Source: Ampullaceana balthica (lineage: Eukaryota > Mollusca > Gastropoda > Lymnaeidae). Taken from it: a stretch of 64,000 bases of DNA. Below are positions 1-13,800 of the stretch, piece after piece. Both the position numbers and the translations under genes were made by a program. Each line of letters opens with the position of its first letter. The first letter of the stretch is position 1. Location: assembly GCA_944989445.1 (NCBI GenBank), contig CALYLW010000324.1, positions 670,343-734,342 on the forward strand. The letters run 5' to 3'. Under the pieces are notes generated by a model. The model made no database searches and was not told the DNA's origin. It saw nothing but the letters and a program-made list of their open reading frames with translations.

Positions 1-238
1 TGGCCTCAAATACTACCAAGTCTTGAAAAACTAGAGTGTACTGATATTATTTACTTTTAATTGTGAGTTGAATGGGATTAATAAACACAGCAATTAAATC
101 TACCAGTTAAAGAAAAAAAAAGCTGCATCATAATAATAGTTTGATTCAGAACAAGTACTTGGCAAATAAAAGACAAGAAATTGTTTCTCAACAACATAAT
201 TTGTTTCCCAATCTATATATATATTACTCCTTAACGAC

Positions 239-724
239 CATGTGCAAATGAGCATGACGAATGACCCTTGCTGGGGTCGGCCAATCACTGTTGGCAAGCG
301 TGGTGGGGTGAAAAGAAGAAGAAAAAGGGGGGGGGGACTATTTTTCTTGCCCTAAGTTTCGTTGTTCCTTCACAGAATAACATGTGATTTGTAGTGTAGA
401 GGTTATCACGTCCGCCTTGCACGTGGAGAGTCCTGGGTTCAAGCCACAGTGGGAACATTTTTATTTTTAAAAATGTTTGTTTCTGCCCATTTTTCTTTTC
501 CTTTTTTTTTGCGAACATCAGAGTTTATGGTCGGCAAGGGATGGTAGTAAAAGGTGAGGGGCAGGTATCAACAAGGGCAGTGCAGATGTCTCCACGTTAA
601 CTCGCTTTTTTTTTCATTACTTCGTGCTGCTGTTTGTGTCCGTTCTCTCTCCCCCCTACATTCTTTGCACTATCTATGATGAGCAAGTCTGAGGCGTATT
701 CTATGCCATGGGTCGTATCTAGTT
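239..724 (+). mobile_element. tRNA-Val-like SINE, copy 1 (in OTOP intron)
   Basis: The block at 387-456 resembles a tRNA-Val gene: A-box-like GTAGTGTAGAGGTTATCACG, B-box-like GGGTTCAAGCC. It is flanked by sequence also found at 52433-52859, starting ATGTGCAAATGAGCA and ending CGTATCTAGTT. Long sequence lies both 5' and 3' of the tRNA-like part. The anticodon loop reads CTTGCAC and the acceptor stem is imperfect, so this is a repeat rather than a working tRNA gene. Confidence 0.6.
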
Positions 725-1049
725 CTAATTATTTCATTTAGTATATCATACTATGTTACGTTAATCAGGCTGATGTTGTAGTCCAGTTAGATCATACAGT
801 CTTAAACTTAATTTTAAAGAAAAAAATCAGTGTGGGACTTCACAGCTTTAAACCCCCTTGCAAGTTTCACCTAGAAGGACAGACCAAAAAGTGCCTTTTT
901 AGACAGTGATATATGATCTATCTTTGAGGGGGGGGGGATATAAATAGTAATATTCAAATTAGTATTAATGATTCAAGAAAGTTTTTATTATTTGAACGGA
1001 ACAAATTGTTTTTATATTTCTTGTAACACAAAATATAATTGGTTTTCAG

Positions 1050-3962
1050 CTGGTGATTGACAAGAACAAGGCATCAGTTAGATTTGGTCTGATGCATCTC
1101 CTGGCCACAAACCTGGCAATATGGTTTGTTACTGCCATTACAGAAACTGCAGAAGACTTCAAACAACAAAGCTATTTTGCTATTCGCAATGGTATGTCTC
1201 AATGTCTCATTATTACAATATCTATAATCTAATTCCTGTTGCAAGATTTACCCAGCATTATAGGTTTTGGAATTAAAGAAAATTGTATAAGTTCATGCTA
1301 AAGAGTGATATGTTAAGTCTGTCTTTAAACTTAACTTAGTGAGAGAGAGAGAGAATTTTAAAAAACATCTTTTTGTAATAAGAGAAGGAAATCTTGAGTC
1401 AGGGTTTATATACAGAAGGTAGGATAAGCTTCAGATGCATTCCTGATAAGCTGGAAATGATATTTGGAAATATATTTGAATTTTTAAGGAGGATGCCTTA
1501 TTTAATCAGTATTTTTTAATTTAAATTTTATTTAACTTTAAATAAAAGAAAATTCTCATTGTTAACAAATCGGATTTTTAAACATATATTTTTGTTTTTT
1601 ATCAGAAAATACTACTCTGGAGGGCCCAAACAAAAGCTGTTATGAAGATGTCACATTGGCCAGGACTGCGTCCCCTTACCTGTTTCCTTGCACTATAATA
1701 TACAGGTAAGTTTTAAAAGCAAGCATTTTCAAAAAGAGACTCAAGGTAAAAATTTATTTGCAACAATGCAATCATCTGAAGAAAAAAACTACTGAAGAGT
1801 AATAATTTTTTAACTAGTCACTGCTTCCCACTAATTACTTTGGGTCATTCATATGACATTGCATAGTTTAACTTCCTTAGAGGATTTATATAATTTTGGA
1901 CTTTGTGAAAATATAGAAATCTATTTTAGATGGTGTTTACTATTAGCATGAACTTCATTAAACAATGGAAATTATTAAATATGCTCACGAAGATCTTAGG
2001 ATTTTTTATATATTATTTGGTCACACAAACTATTGTGAGATAGATGCAGTGGCGTAACTAGGGATTTGTAGGGATTTGATGGCACAGGGAGCTTGGCCTC
2101 TTTGGGGGGGCCCTGCATACATTGCGGTGACCTAATATTTAATGTAAACACAATTTCCGACACTCCTTTGGGGGTCCCCCTCAAGTGGGGGCCCTTGGGG
2201 ACTTTCAAATTTGGACCCCTCCCCTAGCTACACCCCTGGATAGATGTCAATTCTTTGCCTTTTATTTTAATGCCAATTATAGATAAGTAAGACACTGTTG
2301 TTTATGAAGGAAATTGCAAATTTCAAAATATCTTACCAAATCTTTGAACAGAGAATAGTTTTAAATGATTCTACCAACTAAATTTTTCTTCCAAATGTAA
2401 TTCATTCCTTGCAATTATTATTTTCTTTCAATTGCAGCATCATTGCGGCAGGCATCATCTATCGCATGTACCAGTATGTTGGTGTCAAGGTCACCCAACG
2501 CTGGCCGAGTCACACATCCCTGACCTCCAGCGTCCCAGCTGGGGCTGTTGGGATGGACTGTGAAAAGGCCAACAAGGGATTGTTCACTGGGTTGCTGGTT
2601 GCTGTTGTTACACTCATCGCTATTGCAACATTCTTTGTCTTTGAGAGTCGCCTTAACCATCCACACACAGCTATAAAGGTACACTTTTATGTGATATTTG
2701 CTCACCAACTTGCCATGAAGAAGTCATTGTGTTTCTTCGAATTTAATCCATCATTTATCATTTTTTCAAAAAATAAATGTGTATTTGTTTTAATATATTT
2801 CAGAATAGTTGTGGTGTTAAAGTTTTGAAAATGTCAGGCATATAATTATATGTTCTTCCATAAAGATTATAATAAAATTAAACTTTTCATGATAGAAAGC
2901 TGTTTTTTACGTATGTAAAGATGAAAAAATCTAAAACGCTCAATTTAAAATAAAAGAAATCCTTGTATTTGAATTATAAATTAATATTATTCTCTTATCC
3001 CTGACAGATTTTTTTGGTGATGGAGATCTCCCTCATCATCATCACTGGTAGTTGCATCTTGTTTGGAATGCTGCGCTTTGTTCAGCTCAAGTTCTTAGAG
3101 AATTATCTGTCCTTGGATGCAGTCCTGCTGGTAATCTCCCTTGGTGGCGCCTACATCTACCTGAGTTTTATGCTCATCTCTTCAGCTTCCATGGTTGAAC
3201 AACATGGTGTCATTAGCATTTTGTCTTTGGCTGTCATTTGTGTTGGCATTTTGGAATCAACATTACAAGTGAGTCTCAACTTTGTCATCTGATTAGAGTT
3301 ATGTTCAACAAATTGTGAATCTGAAACAGTCATATTATTTCATCCCATTGATCTTTTTAGGAAAATAGCATTTTAACCGAAGTTAACTTCATATAGTAGT
3401 TTTAAAACTCCATTATAATGCAAAAGTATAGCTGATATCAGAGGGCTGAGAAAATCAACTATTTTTGTGATATGAACAATTTGTCTTCCTGAAAAATTAC
3501 TTTTTTTTTGTAAGTAAGTTAAAAAAAATGTTGAATCAGAACTTTATGATAGCATGCTAATTTCTGATTTTCTTCTAAGCTAAAAATCAGTTCATATAAT
3601 TTATTTTCTAATGTCTTTTTATTATACTAATTTTACAAAGCTTTTTCTGTTTTCATCAATAGGCGATATTTATCCTTGATGGACTCTGTCGCAGAGCAGA
3701 GAATGACAGTCAAGTAGAAAGAAAACCTGGCAGAGCTATTGTTACATTCTTGCTGGTCTGCAATCTGGCACTTTGGGTTGTCAGCATGTTTGAGATTAAA
3801 AAGACCATGGTGGTTCCTTTCCACCTGGAGTTCTATGGCATTCTCCCCTGGAACATCATGCTGCACTTGTGTGTTCCTCTCTTTATCTACTTCCGTTTCC
3901 ACTCAGCAATCTGTTTGTCCAAGATTTGGTACCATGCCTATCAGAAAGAACGTAACCCATGA
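1050..3962 (+). CDS. OTOP: Otopetrin-family proton channel, 3' part (last five coding exons)
   Basis: Exons 1050-1191, 1606-1705, 2438-2678, 3008-3268 and 3663-3962 (TGA at 3960-3962) join in phase through GT-AG introns and give 347 residues. The 5' exons lie left of the window. Family hallmarks are visible: FGLMHLLATNLAIW at the first membrane span in view, then hydrophobic segments GLFTGLLVAVVTLIAIA, IFLVMEISLIIITG and AVLLVISLGGAYIYLSFML, and a C-terminal block HLEFYGILPWNIMLHLCVPL followed by FIYFRFHSAICLSKIW. The protein ends KERNP. Known family role: otopetrins are multi-pass, zinc-sensitive proton channels of the plasma membrane, working as dimers with two pseudo-symmetric halves; this stretch covers roughly the second half. 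A hAT MITE sits in the intron before exon 2438. Which OTOP paralogue it is cannot be decided here. Confidence 0.93.
2047..2238. mobile_element. hAT MITE with 8-bp target duplication (OTOP intron)
   Basis: The ends are imperfect inverted repeats (CAGTGGCGTAACTAGGG and, at the right, CCCTAGCTACACCCCTG). Both sides carry the direct repeat GATAGATG (2039-2046 and 2239-2246). An 8-bp duplication with CAG...CTG ends is typical of hAT elements. There is no coding capacity. Confidence 0.8.
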
Positions 3963-6900
3963 CTTGGAAGCAGCTATGGTAGGGGAGAGGGGTGGTTGCC
4001 TTTTTTGGAGTAGCCGATTAAAAACATATTGTTGAATCTCCACGAAAGTAGGGCAAAATAATCATTTTTATTAAAATATTTTCATTTTACAATAAGATTT
4101 TAGATTTAAACAAAGAGTAATTATTTAAGCTATAATTCAAAGTTTTCAAACAGAAAAGATTTTTTGAAGATATAAGATATATTATTTTTTTAGTAAACTT
4201 GATTAGTACGAAATTTGTGTGGAGCATTTTCAACTTAGATTTAACTTCAGAGTTAGACATTGAGATATAATTTTTATCCTGAATGATTTTTGTTTCTAAG
4301 ATAGATTCAAAGATAGGCTGCATAAATAGAGTGAATGTAATGGGTGTATGTTTTCCACCCATTGCATAAATGGTGCTCATATGATTTTTGAAAGGCAGCA
4401 GGATTGTATCTTCACATATTTTGTTTTTGCTGAATAAAAATAATAGATCTTAGCTTTTTCTGCCTCCTCATTTGTAAAGCTAATAAGAAAAATTGTTTTA
4501 AAAATACTAATGATCATTCAGCTATAATTATATAATGTATTTCAAAATATTAGCCCTTAAAATGTCATTTTTATTAAAATTTCAATATACAGCAAAGTGT
4601 AGCTACTTTGCCTATAAATGCCTTTAATGAAAAACTTTAAACATTTCAACTGATCTAAACCCTAACGCAAATGTACTAATGTACATATTGTATATTAACA
4701 CTTTGGTGTTAAAGTTTAATCTTTATAACAAGAAAAGTATATTTACAAGGTTTTATGAAAATTTTTAACTCAAAGAAATAGGAGGTGATTTTCCTCTTTT
4801 GAAAAGAATGAAAATACAATACATGTATACTTCATGATAAAAATTTAATCATTTTTATTTCCAGATTTACAATATGATCATAATATTAATATTTTATTGT
4901 AATGAAATGTAAAGTGAAAAATAGTATCACCAGTTCCTTCATGTTAAAATCTCAAATGTATTTGAGTAGTTATTTTAACCACTGGTTTGTAACAAGGTAA
5001 CTAATAAAGGCCAGTGCATTGGAAATATTTTCTACAAGCATTTTTCATCATTTTTGGAAATTCGTTAATTGTATTAATTCTTTTTAAATCTTAAAATGAT
5101 CAAGTCTCACTAAATTTTAAATAAAAGAAGAAAACATTATTTGTTTAAGTTTCTGTTTATCATACAAATTAAGAAAACTGAAAACTTTCCATTATATGTC
5201 AGAGTGAATTTAAACAAATTTTAAGAATAATGAGCTTCAATATTTTATTTTTAAATGAAATATTTTGTGAACAAAACTGTTTGAAGTGTCTAACATGTGA
5301 ATTGCTTTTTTCATTTTACTTTCATATTCTAAAAATTGCATTTGATTTTTTATTTGTTTTCTCTTGAATATGATCTTATGACCTATTTTAAATATTTTAA
5401 AATGTCTCCTCTTGTTATTGAATGAAAATTCAGTGCTAAACAGGCCTTTGTGCAATTTTTTAATCATTTCTTTGAAAAGCTTTATATAAATAAGATGAGG
5501 TTGGCTGCTAGAGTGCGTTTTCAGGAAAAGATCCAGATCCAGATAGACATGTTGGTGGTGTTTTGGTTTCCATCCACAAAAGTAAATACTGCAGCAATCT
5601 TGTAGTTGTTCTGTACTTGAGATGGATAACAAATTTGATCTTATTCTGGTAGTAACTAATAAAAATAATGAACTAAAATCATAAACATTGTTTTTAACAA
5701 CAGTCAAGAATAGTCAACCTCACTAAATTATTAAGAATTATATTTTTATAGAGCTTTTCCAATCATTTAAGTACATTTATCCCATTTTTATTCATTTAAT
5801 TTTTTATGTATATCTTTCTGCACATAATGCCTTTTATACTCAGTAAATTTTCATATATTTATATATATCAAAATTAATGTACTAGGGGAAAATGAATTAG
5901 GTAAAAGATGTTCAGTGTTATACAAATGGGAAAAATACTTTTTACTGTATGAGATAAATTGTGCTGTTCATCTTCTTTAATAATATTTTTAATTTTTATT
6001 ATTAACAGCCTTAAAACTGAAAAAATGTGTTCACATTGATATACCTTGGTACCATTCGCTTTAAACCTTTGATTCTACATTCATAAACAATTAATGTTAT
6101 ACTAATGTATGCTGCAAAACAAAATTAATTCAGCCTAACAATAAATATTATGGAATTTCCAGGAAAAGAAGCAACACATCTTTATACTGGGCCTATACAA
6201 TGTAATTAATTGACAATTTACACTGAGCATGTATATATTTGTATATTGATCAGCCATTATTTATACCAATTTATCTGAACAATTAAGGCCTTTAATTATT
6301 TTTTTGTGTAAATTTTTTAACTACAACTGCATTTTTATTTTTTAAAAAAGCTTATCTAATTATCTTGGCTTTTGTGTGTTTTTAAAACCTTCACGTCTGA
6401 CCCAATTGATATAAAATTCTTTGTTTGTTTTACATTTTAAAAAACTAGAAGTTATTCCATCATTATTGAAAAAAAATATGTTAAAAATGTCTCAGATTTA
6501 ATATGGTATCAAAGTCTTTTTGATTATAAAACTTTTCAACATACTAATCTATACACTAAAATTGTCTGTTTATTGAAATATTGTTGCTTCCCACTGGATA
6601 TCTCTTACTTTTGTTTTATAACATAAAAGGCAATACAAAAATGTTGAATCATATTTTTGTCATTACTTTGCCAAAATAATCTGGTCAATTTAAACTTCAC
6701 TTTTTCTATAATTTTGTACACTAAAATATCATTTGCAACTTTAAAAAAAGACTTCAAATTTGTTTACTTAATTTTTTCGATTTAAAATGTTAAAATTTTA
6801 CAGGAGCTACAATGTTCATGGTATTGATCGTGGGTCCTTAATAAATGGAGGAAGAAGTAGATTTTGTAAACTAATAAAAAATAAATAAACTTCATTAAGC

Positions 6901-9900
6901 TGACATCTATGTGGAAAGGGATTATTCTGCCAAATCTCAGAAAAATACCAGAAACTCTTGAAAAAGCAAACATAAAAAAGTTGGTAGTTATTGCAAGCCA
7001 GGTTAATGGGACTTTATGAAAAAAGAGGAGTTCAGGGGCAATTATCAGCAACAAAGTTTTTCTTCAACGTCATTCACCACCAAAGTACTACCTGTAACTG
7101 TAATTTTGGAATGTTAAAGATATTAAATATTTTAAATCACTAAAATGTTTAAAATAATTTTACTAAAATGACCTAAATAATGTCTTTTTAGAAGGGTAAT
7201 AAGACACTCGATGAAGTCAAAGGTTCAAATTAAATGTAGATGAATATTTTATTAAAACATTTTGTGGGAAAACAATTTCAGAGCACAATATCTAGGAATT
7301 ATAAATATTAAGTAAATTAGTTTAACTCTTCATTTATCTAACTTGACTTTCAAAGATTTTTTTTTATATTCATTTTTTTCCCTTTAAATAAAAGTTTAAT
7401 CCATAAATTAACTAAACAAAATATTTTAAACAAGAATGCTGACCAAATCACAGGAATAATATTAAAAAGTAGAATTTGAATGTTTGATCCACCTATCCGA
7501 ATTTAACTGCTGACAAATCCCTTACATCAACCTAATCTTAAAATTCTATTGTTAGAACCAATGATTATTGTTAATGAAAGGGTTGGATCGCCACTTTTTT
7601 AATCAACCTTGTTTTAAATCCTATCATTGATGACCAGCTGCACCATTATGGGGCTGTGACTCTGTATCATAACTTTTATTTCTAATTTTAAATACAAGAG
7701 TCCTTATTGATTGATTCTTGAAAGGTGCATTAAAGTCTTTGAAAGTTTAGCATCAGTAAAGCTCAAAACAGTATCAAACATATTTCCCATACGAGGAGAA
7801 CCCAAAGAAAAAGCTCACTTCACAAATACTCATTATTCCTAAGTGCATGATATCATTTCATTTAGCGAAGCTAAAATATATTTTATATATTGTTTTAAAA
7901 CAACTCAAATTTTGACCAACCATTTTTTTTTATCTTATACCAAATCAATATTTTTTATAAGACATTACAAATGAAATATATATATATAAATATACTTTGT
8001 ATCCATATGTTAGGGCAGATTAAAAATTTTACAAGAAATGGCTACTTGGAAGATATTATTTGTTTTGATAAAATATTTTTTGTATATGACTTACTAGTTT
8101 GTAAATATTCTGATATGTCAGCAAATTTTTTTAAAAATTTTATATTGCTGTAATGGTTTTGTTTTGGTGTTTTTTTAGTGTAATTAAATTGTGTTGTTTT
8201 TTGTTTAAAGTGCATTTTGAGTGTTAGCCACAAAACATTTGCACCAAAATGTATTATGAGTTTGAAATTGTGTAGTTTTTGTTTTCTTCCTAAAATGAAA
8301 TAAAGTGCATTTGAACGTTTATTTTCATTCAGTAAAATGAGGATAACTGCTTTCTTTACAGATTTTACACTGAAATAGCTGAATACTAAAGTTAGTGTGG
8401 ATGTACACTCAACACATCAAATAAGTAAATGAACTAATTAATTATTTTTAAAGAAATTTTAATGCAATATAGTGTATAGCATCTTAAAAATTCCCTAAAC
8501 ACCAAAAAAATAGCAATAATTTTTGAAACATTAAAAATTGATAAAAAAACAAAAAAAACTCATAAGTTAAAAGCTTTGACAGATCAAAATAATTTTTTGA
8601 AATCTTTTCTTAATGAATACAACATCAATTGGATATCATTAAAGATTGAAAGAACACCAATACATGCAATTATAATAAACATCTTTTTTTCATTCTCAAA
8701 AGCCACAAAAAAAAATTAATTAAATATCAAAAAATATGTTCAAAATTTGTATTTAACTAACCAAAAAAAATAATTAAATGCCAAGCTTTCTGAACAATTT
8801 TGATTCCATTTGAGTTACTTTAATAATCATACATAAGTTTAATAAATAGATCTAGTTTTACTATTCTCACTCATTCTCATATTTTATTATCATCATTCAG
8901 ACCAGTAGCACTTTGGGAAATTCTCCTTCAGTCTCTCATTCTCATATGCTATTAAAGATCAACAGTTTACCCGAATATCATAATTAAAAACAATTGAAAT
9001 GACATCACTAATGAAACAACACTGACACAAGATGTTGTCCAATAACATTGATTTTGATAACAAAATTATTGTTTTTTTTAATGTGTTTTGGTTTGACATG
9101 GACATGATTTGAGTCAACAATTCAGAAAAATGTTCAGCTCCTAAACAATTCTACAGTATGTTGAAATTGAAATGCTTAGAAAGATTTAATTGATAACAGG
9201 GCTTTCTTTAAACAATAGAGAGAACAATAAAATGTGTCTTGTCTAGAACCATGAGTTATAGTTCCTTGTTAGCAAAATAATGTCTTAAACTTAGCTTATA
9301 AGAGTTATCAGTAACTTTCCACAATAGATCATGGTAGATTAAAAAAATATAACATTTAAAAGAAACTTTAAGTTTCAAACAGTTAATCACCTAAAGAATC
9401 ATATATAAAGTGACAATTTTTGTGCCAAAACTGATTTGTTAATAACAATGAGCTTGCAGCTTGTGAGGAATCACAAACAATTGAGAAAAGATAACTACTT
9501 TAAAAGTATTGATATATTTAGGGTAGTTACAGGGAATGTATCAACCAACAAAGATATTGATACAATTTTCTCATGTTATCCTTAATAAGGCTGAACAAGT
9601 AGAAAATAAAAAATTAAAAAGAGACAATTCATGAATCAATACTTTGGAAAATGGTATAATATATTTTTCAGGGGTCCAAATTTTTAAATAATTTAGTTCA
9701 TGACACCAACCCAGAAAAAGATCATATGCCATTACATGTATTTTAATTTTATTTAAAATAGAAACTTTGGATCTTTAATTTTAAAAAAATAATGATAAAA
9801 AAGCAATGTATACTGACTAATTCTGTGGTTTCCATGACATATACAGTATATTAAAGATCATTTTTTCTTAATTCTAAAGAAGGAAATTTATAAGCATATA

Positions 9901-10130
9901 CATAAATAAAAACAATGGAGAAAAAAGAAAATTATGAATGAAAAACTGAATAAAATAAGGTCTTCTACTTCTATTGTTCTTTATCTTACATAGAGACCTA
10001 ACAGAATAATACTGAACTGATGACAGGATGTTCCAGCAGAAAAATTTCTGAAAACTGTGAGAGATCTCAACCAAAATATTCATTAAGCAACATAATTTAG
10101 AAAATATTAAGCTATGTTTTCGTTAAAAAT
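3963..10130. other. Gene-free AT-rich stretch, including OTOP 3' UTR
   Basis: No exon, RNA gene or element with clear ends was recognised. The first part must hold the OTOP 3' UTR; AATAAA at 4433-4438 is a candidate polyadenylation signal and another lies at 8299-8304. The open frames here are short, low-complexity and shared between strands, with no protein-like composition. Confidence 0.6.
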
Positions 10131-10321
10131 GGCTTTAAATTCCTGTTCTTCCTGTCTGGAATTCAGACGTGGAATGGGTTGCCAGAGAAAACCAGGAAAA
10201 AGAACACTCATTCAACTGTTAAAACTGTAATAAAAATGCAAGATTACACATAAATCATGGATAAGTGAGGGACCCATAATCTTCTGTATAGAAGAAGCGT
10301 CTGTAACAGATAAGATAAGAT
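10131..10321 (+). mobile_element. 3' remnant of CR1/L2/Jockey-type LINE
   Basis: It matches the 3' end of the LINE at 35283-36867: a degraded version of the codons before its stop (TTCCTGTCTGGAATTCAGAC region), then CTTCTGTATAGAAG and a (GATAA) tail at 10312-10320. It is 5'-truncated and not coding. Confidence 0.8.
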
Positions 10322-10838
10322 TTATTTTGTTACAATATTTTGAGCTCATTTTTCCAGAGAATAGAGGTACATGTATAACGTAAGTTTCAGAGTATCACAC
10401 ATATATTTATATATTTAAAGTTGAAACAGCTCATACAAAGTTCACCAACATAAACATTTTACATTTTTAAATCTCTGTATTAAAATTCTTTCTCAGCTAT
10501 CAAATAATTCTCGTGAAGTGATAATGTCTAAATACTTGGTCATGAAAAAATGACTGCAAATAATCATTTTCTTAAATCTTTTTTTCCAAAAATTAAATAA
10601 ACTGTCATAAAAACATCTTAAGATATAAGACAAATTACCTTTACATAGAGCATCACAAGAAATGTATACACCATGAAACAAACCACTTTTACATAGACCA
10701 TTTTGAGAACACCATAAAACTGTCCTTTGCATAGATCAGTGAACGACATGTTAACACCATAAACAAAAGGAAACACAACCAGGAATGGAATGTTGCCAGT
10801 CTCCTGGTGACAGAACCCTCAACACAAACACTTTGACC
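10322..10838. other. Non-coding stretch, probable CCDC134 3' UTR
   Basis: AT-rich sequence downstream of the CCDC134 stop codon on the minus strand. No other gene or element recognised; no convincing AATAAA was found on the minus strand between the stop and the LINE remnant. Confidence 0.4.
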
Positions 10839-13800
10839 TCAGAGCTCTGTTTTCCTCAACTTTGGTCCTCTCTCAATTTTCTTTTTGGGCTTTTTAACTT
10901 TCTCTTTGGGATCTTGTTTCTTCAAATTATCCACCATAGATTGTAACTGAGTATACAAATAGAATAATGAATGGAGCTGCAACACTCATGTCAAGGCTTT
11001 CTCTTACAACACTTCAGCATTTTTTATTCTATGCTATAGCTGCCTTGTTATATTATTTACTTTATGAAATTAAATAATCTTTTAAGAGCATGCTCTAGTC
11101 CTGTCTATGATGAAATGACATTATAATAAAATTTAGAAAAATGACAATTAGTTAAAAGATAAATTTATTCAAATTAAAATGCTACATTTCTCACCTGAGC
11201 CATAGACTTAAATGGATTAACAAAATTCTTTTCCTTAGGTATTATATTAACTTCTTGGGCCATCTGAAATATATTGATAAATTATGTCATGAACTAAACT
11301 CCATGAATAAGTGCAAAACCAATTATTTGTATGATTGTTGACTTTTTATGTTTCTAGATTTTGAAACGTTAAGGGGCCACACCTAAACAAAATTTAGCCA
11401 GAGTTCAAATACAAACATCCATCTTTTACATAATTTTATTGATTTTTTAGATATTTCTGCAGGTTTCCGCAGGCCATAAAGAACTCTGTAGCGGGCCACA
11501 TGCTGCCCGCGGTCCGTAGTTTGCCCACCCCTGTTCTAGATAATTCATCCAATCATTTATCACAATCCCATTCAGCTGTCTTTTGAATTTAGTATTAGTA
11601 TCAATTTTTTTCCATCAGAACCTAGATCCACTCCAACCAAAGCTTCCCACTGGCCAGTGGGTAGCTTTGTGATCTGATCAAGTAAATATTATTCTTTATA
11701 GAGTTTCGCTAATATCAGCGAAAGTATGCACAGGAGAGGGTGCACACCAGAATGAGCAACAGTATCTTAGTGTTTCTTTTACTGAAGGGAAGTGCGGAGT
11801 CAGTCATTATTATGATGGAAGTCAAGAGGGGTTGGTAAGAATGGGAAAAGTCTTGAATATTTTAAATTTTGATGATGTCACTGTTCTAAGTCATCAACTA
11901 ATAAAGAATTTTTCTATTGGTTATTTTTTGATGTTGTAGACAAGCCAATCAAGGTTTATGTTGTTAATCGCAACTGTTGTTGTATTGTTGTAAACTGAGA
12001 GTAAAAGTAGCACTATTTCCTTCTATTTTACAGGGTTAAAGTTCATAATAGTGTGGTCCAAAATATATTTTTTATAATGTCAAAACTAATAATATCAAAG
12101 TCACTCATAGAAAATTACATTCAATTTCTTTTCTAATGATTTATAACATTTGTTGTCTCTCCCTTATATTAAATCTTTAAATGGTGATATATATTTAATT
12201 TTTTGTATGGTTTTGTTTTTCTCTGTGTCAAAAGTGTTGTTAAAGCCTAGGAAACATTCCTGGGAGTTTAAGATCCAAGTCAACAAAATTCTTCAAACAC
12301 AAAATAATGTAAAAATAATGAAACCCAATATAACAACAAATGCTCTCAGACACAATAGAACCTGGAGCTTGGTTTATATTAGTAAAAGGATCCAAATCAG
12401 AAGAAAAATGTCTGTAATTATAAGAAAAACTTACAAGTTTAAGTATTTGCTCAAAGTTTCCTTCAAACACACCAGATTGAGTTGAGAATCCATAACACCA
12501 GGCCAGGAGCACTTGCCATTCCTTTTCTTTGTCGTACATGCTGTGCACTATGTCAGGCATGAAGAGAACTAGGTCACCGAACATGGCGGTGTTTTCAAGC
12601 ACCTTGGACATGCCTTAAAAATAAAAAATTGAATTAATTTATTAATTTTGTATTATTTAAAAAAATAAATATGCCTGTTATTAGTTTCAAATAATAATAA
12701 ATACTGAATTTCTCTTTGTGTAATTTTGCATTCCAAACATGATATCCACATTTTACAAGCATAAATGTAGAATTCTAATAATACTGAATATAATTATAAT
12801 ACTTTCTTTAACAGTCTCATCCACAGGAAAGGGATCCCCAGGTAAGTAGCCTGCATTAGTAAGATTTTGTTTGGCTTCACCAAGCACCTGTTTTTTTAAT
12901 GAAATGTAAATGTTAATGAAAATTTTTTAATCAACAGTTTTATCATGATTTTCAAAAAGTTTAACTGTTGTATTTTATAAACAATGAACAAAGTGATTAC
13001 TGCATTGAACCTATAGGTGGAAGAAATTCAGTAGCCCCAAGCCTTGTGCTCTTCATGGGTCTCCCTGGGTAACCCCCCAGCCATTCAGCCTAACAGCTGA
13101 GAGACCCCCCCCCCTTTCCCCCACGGAACGGTCGCTTCTGAAGTGGCCGCCTGAGAATCCTGGACATGTTCAAAATGCCTCCCACTAAAAGTGACCTCAC
13201 AAGGGGAGGTGGAATTTTTCCTACTTCGACTCGCTACAACTTTGGCGCCACCCCGGCAAAGCATACGAGTCTCTGTTTTTAAGGAATGCCACAAACTGGG
13301 GTATCATCAATGACCTACCTAGGATTACTGAATTAGAATGTTCAATTACACTGATTCATAATTGTTTTGTTTTTTAAACAGTAAGCAAAGCTGAAAAATG
13401 AAAATTTTTATTTTAAAAAATTTGCAGAAAAAACAAGAGTATAATCTGTTTTGACAGAGTAGGGATATTAAAATTGTTTGAAATTTTGGCAAGGTGATCA
13501 ATGGTTTCGAAATAAGTTGGAATCTAACATTTTTTATCACAATAATTATTCTTTACACTGCTACTTACTAAAAATAGCTGCTTCAGCATTATATTTACAA
13601 GTTGGTGCCGTTGTTGGTTGTTTTCTAGCTTGGTTATACTCCTAACAGCATCCAACTGCTTGCTTCGATGGAGAACGAAATAACGTTTATCTAAAAGAAT
13701 TGTCAAGGCTTTTCAGTTTTTTGTTAATTTTATTTACGTTGGTGGATTTTAGACCAACCATTAGTTATACTGAAAGGCCTGGTCACTTGTCTGGCTTTAA

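Noticed and set aside
387..456. Functional tRNA-Val gene
   Set aside because: The anticodon loop and acceptor stem are damaged and the sequence is part of a longer repeat also found at 52433-52859.
5237..5707. 156-codon minus-strand open frame
   Set aside because: Lys/Phe/Ile-rich composition of AT-rich DNA, no domain, no splice context and no codon bias; most likely chance.
12150..12485. 111-codon plus-strand open frame
   Set aside because: Antisense to a CCDC134 exon and its intron; no protein similarity seen.
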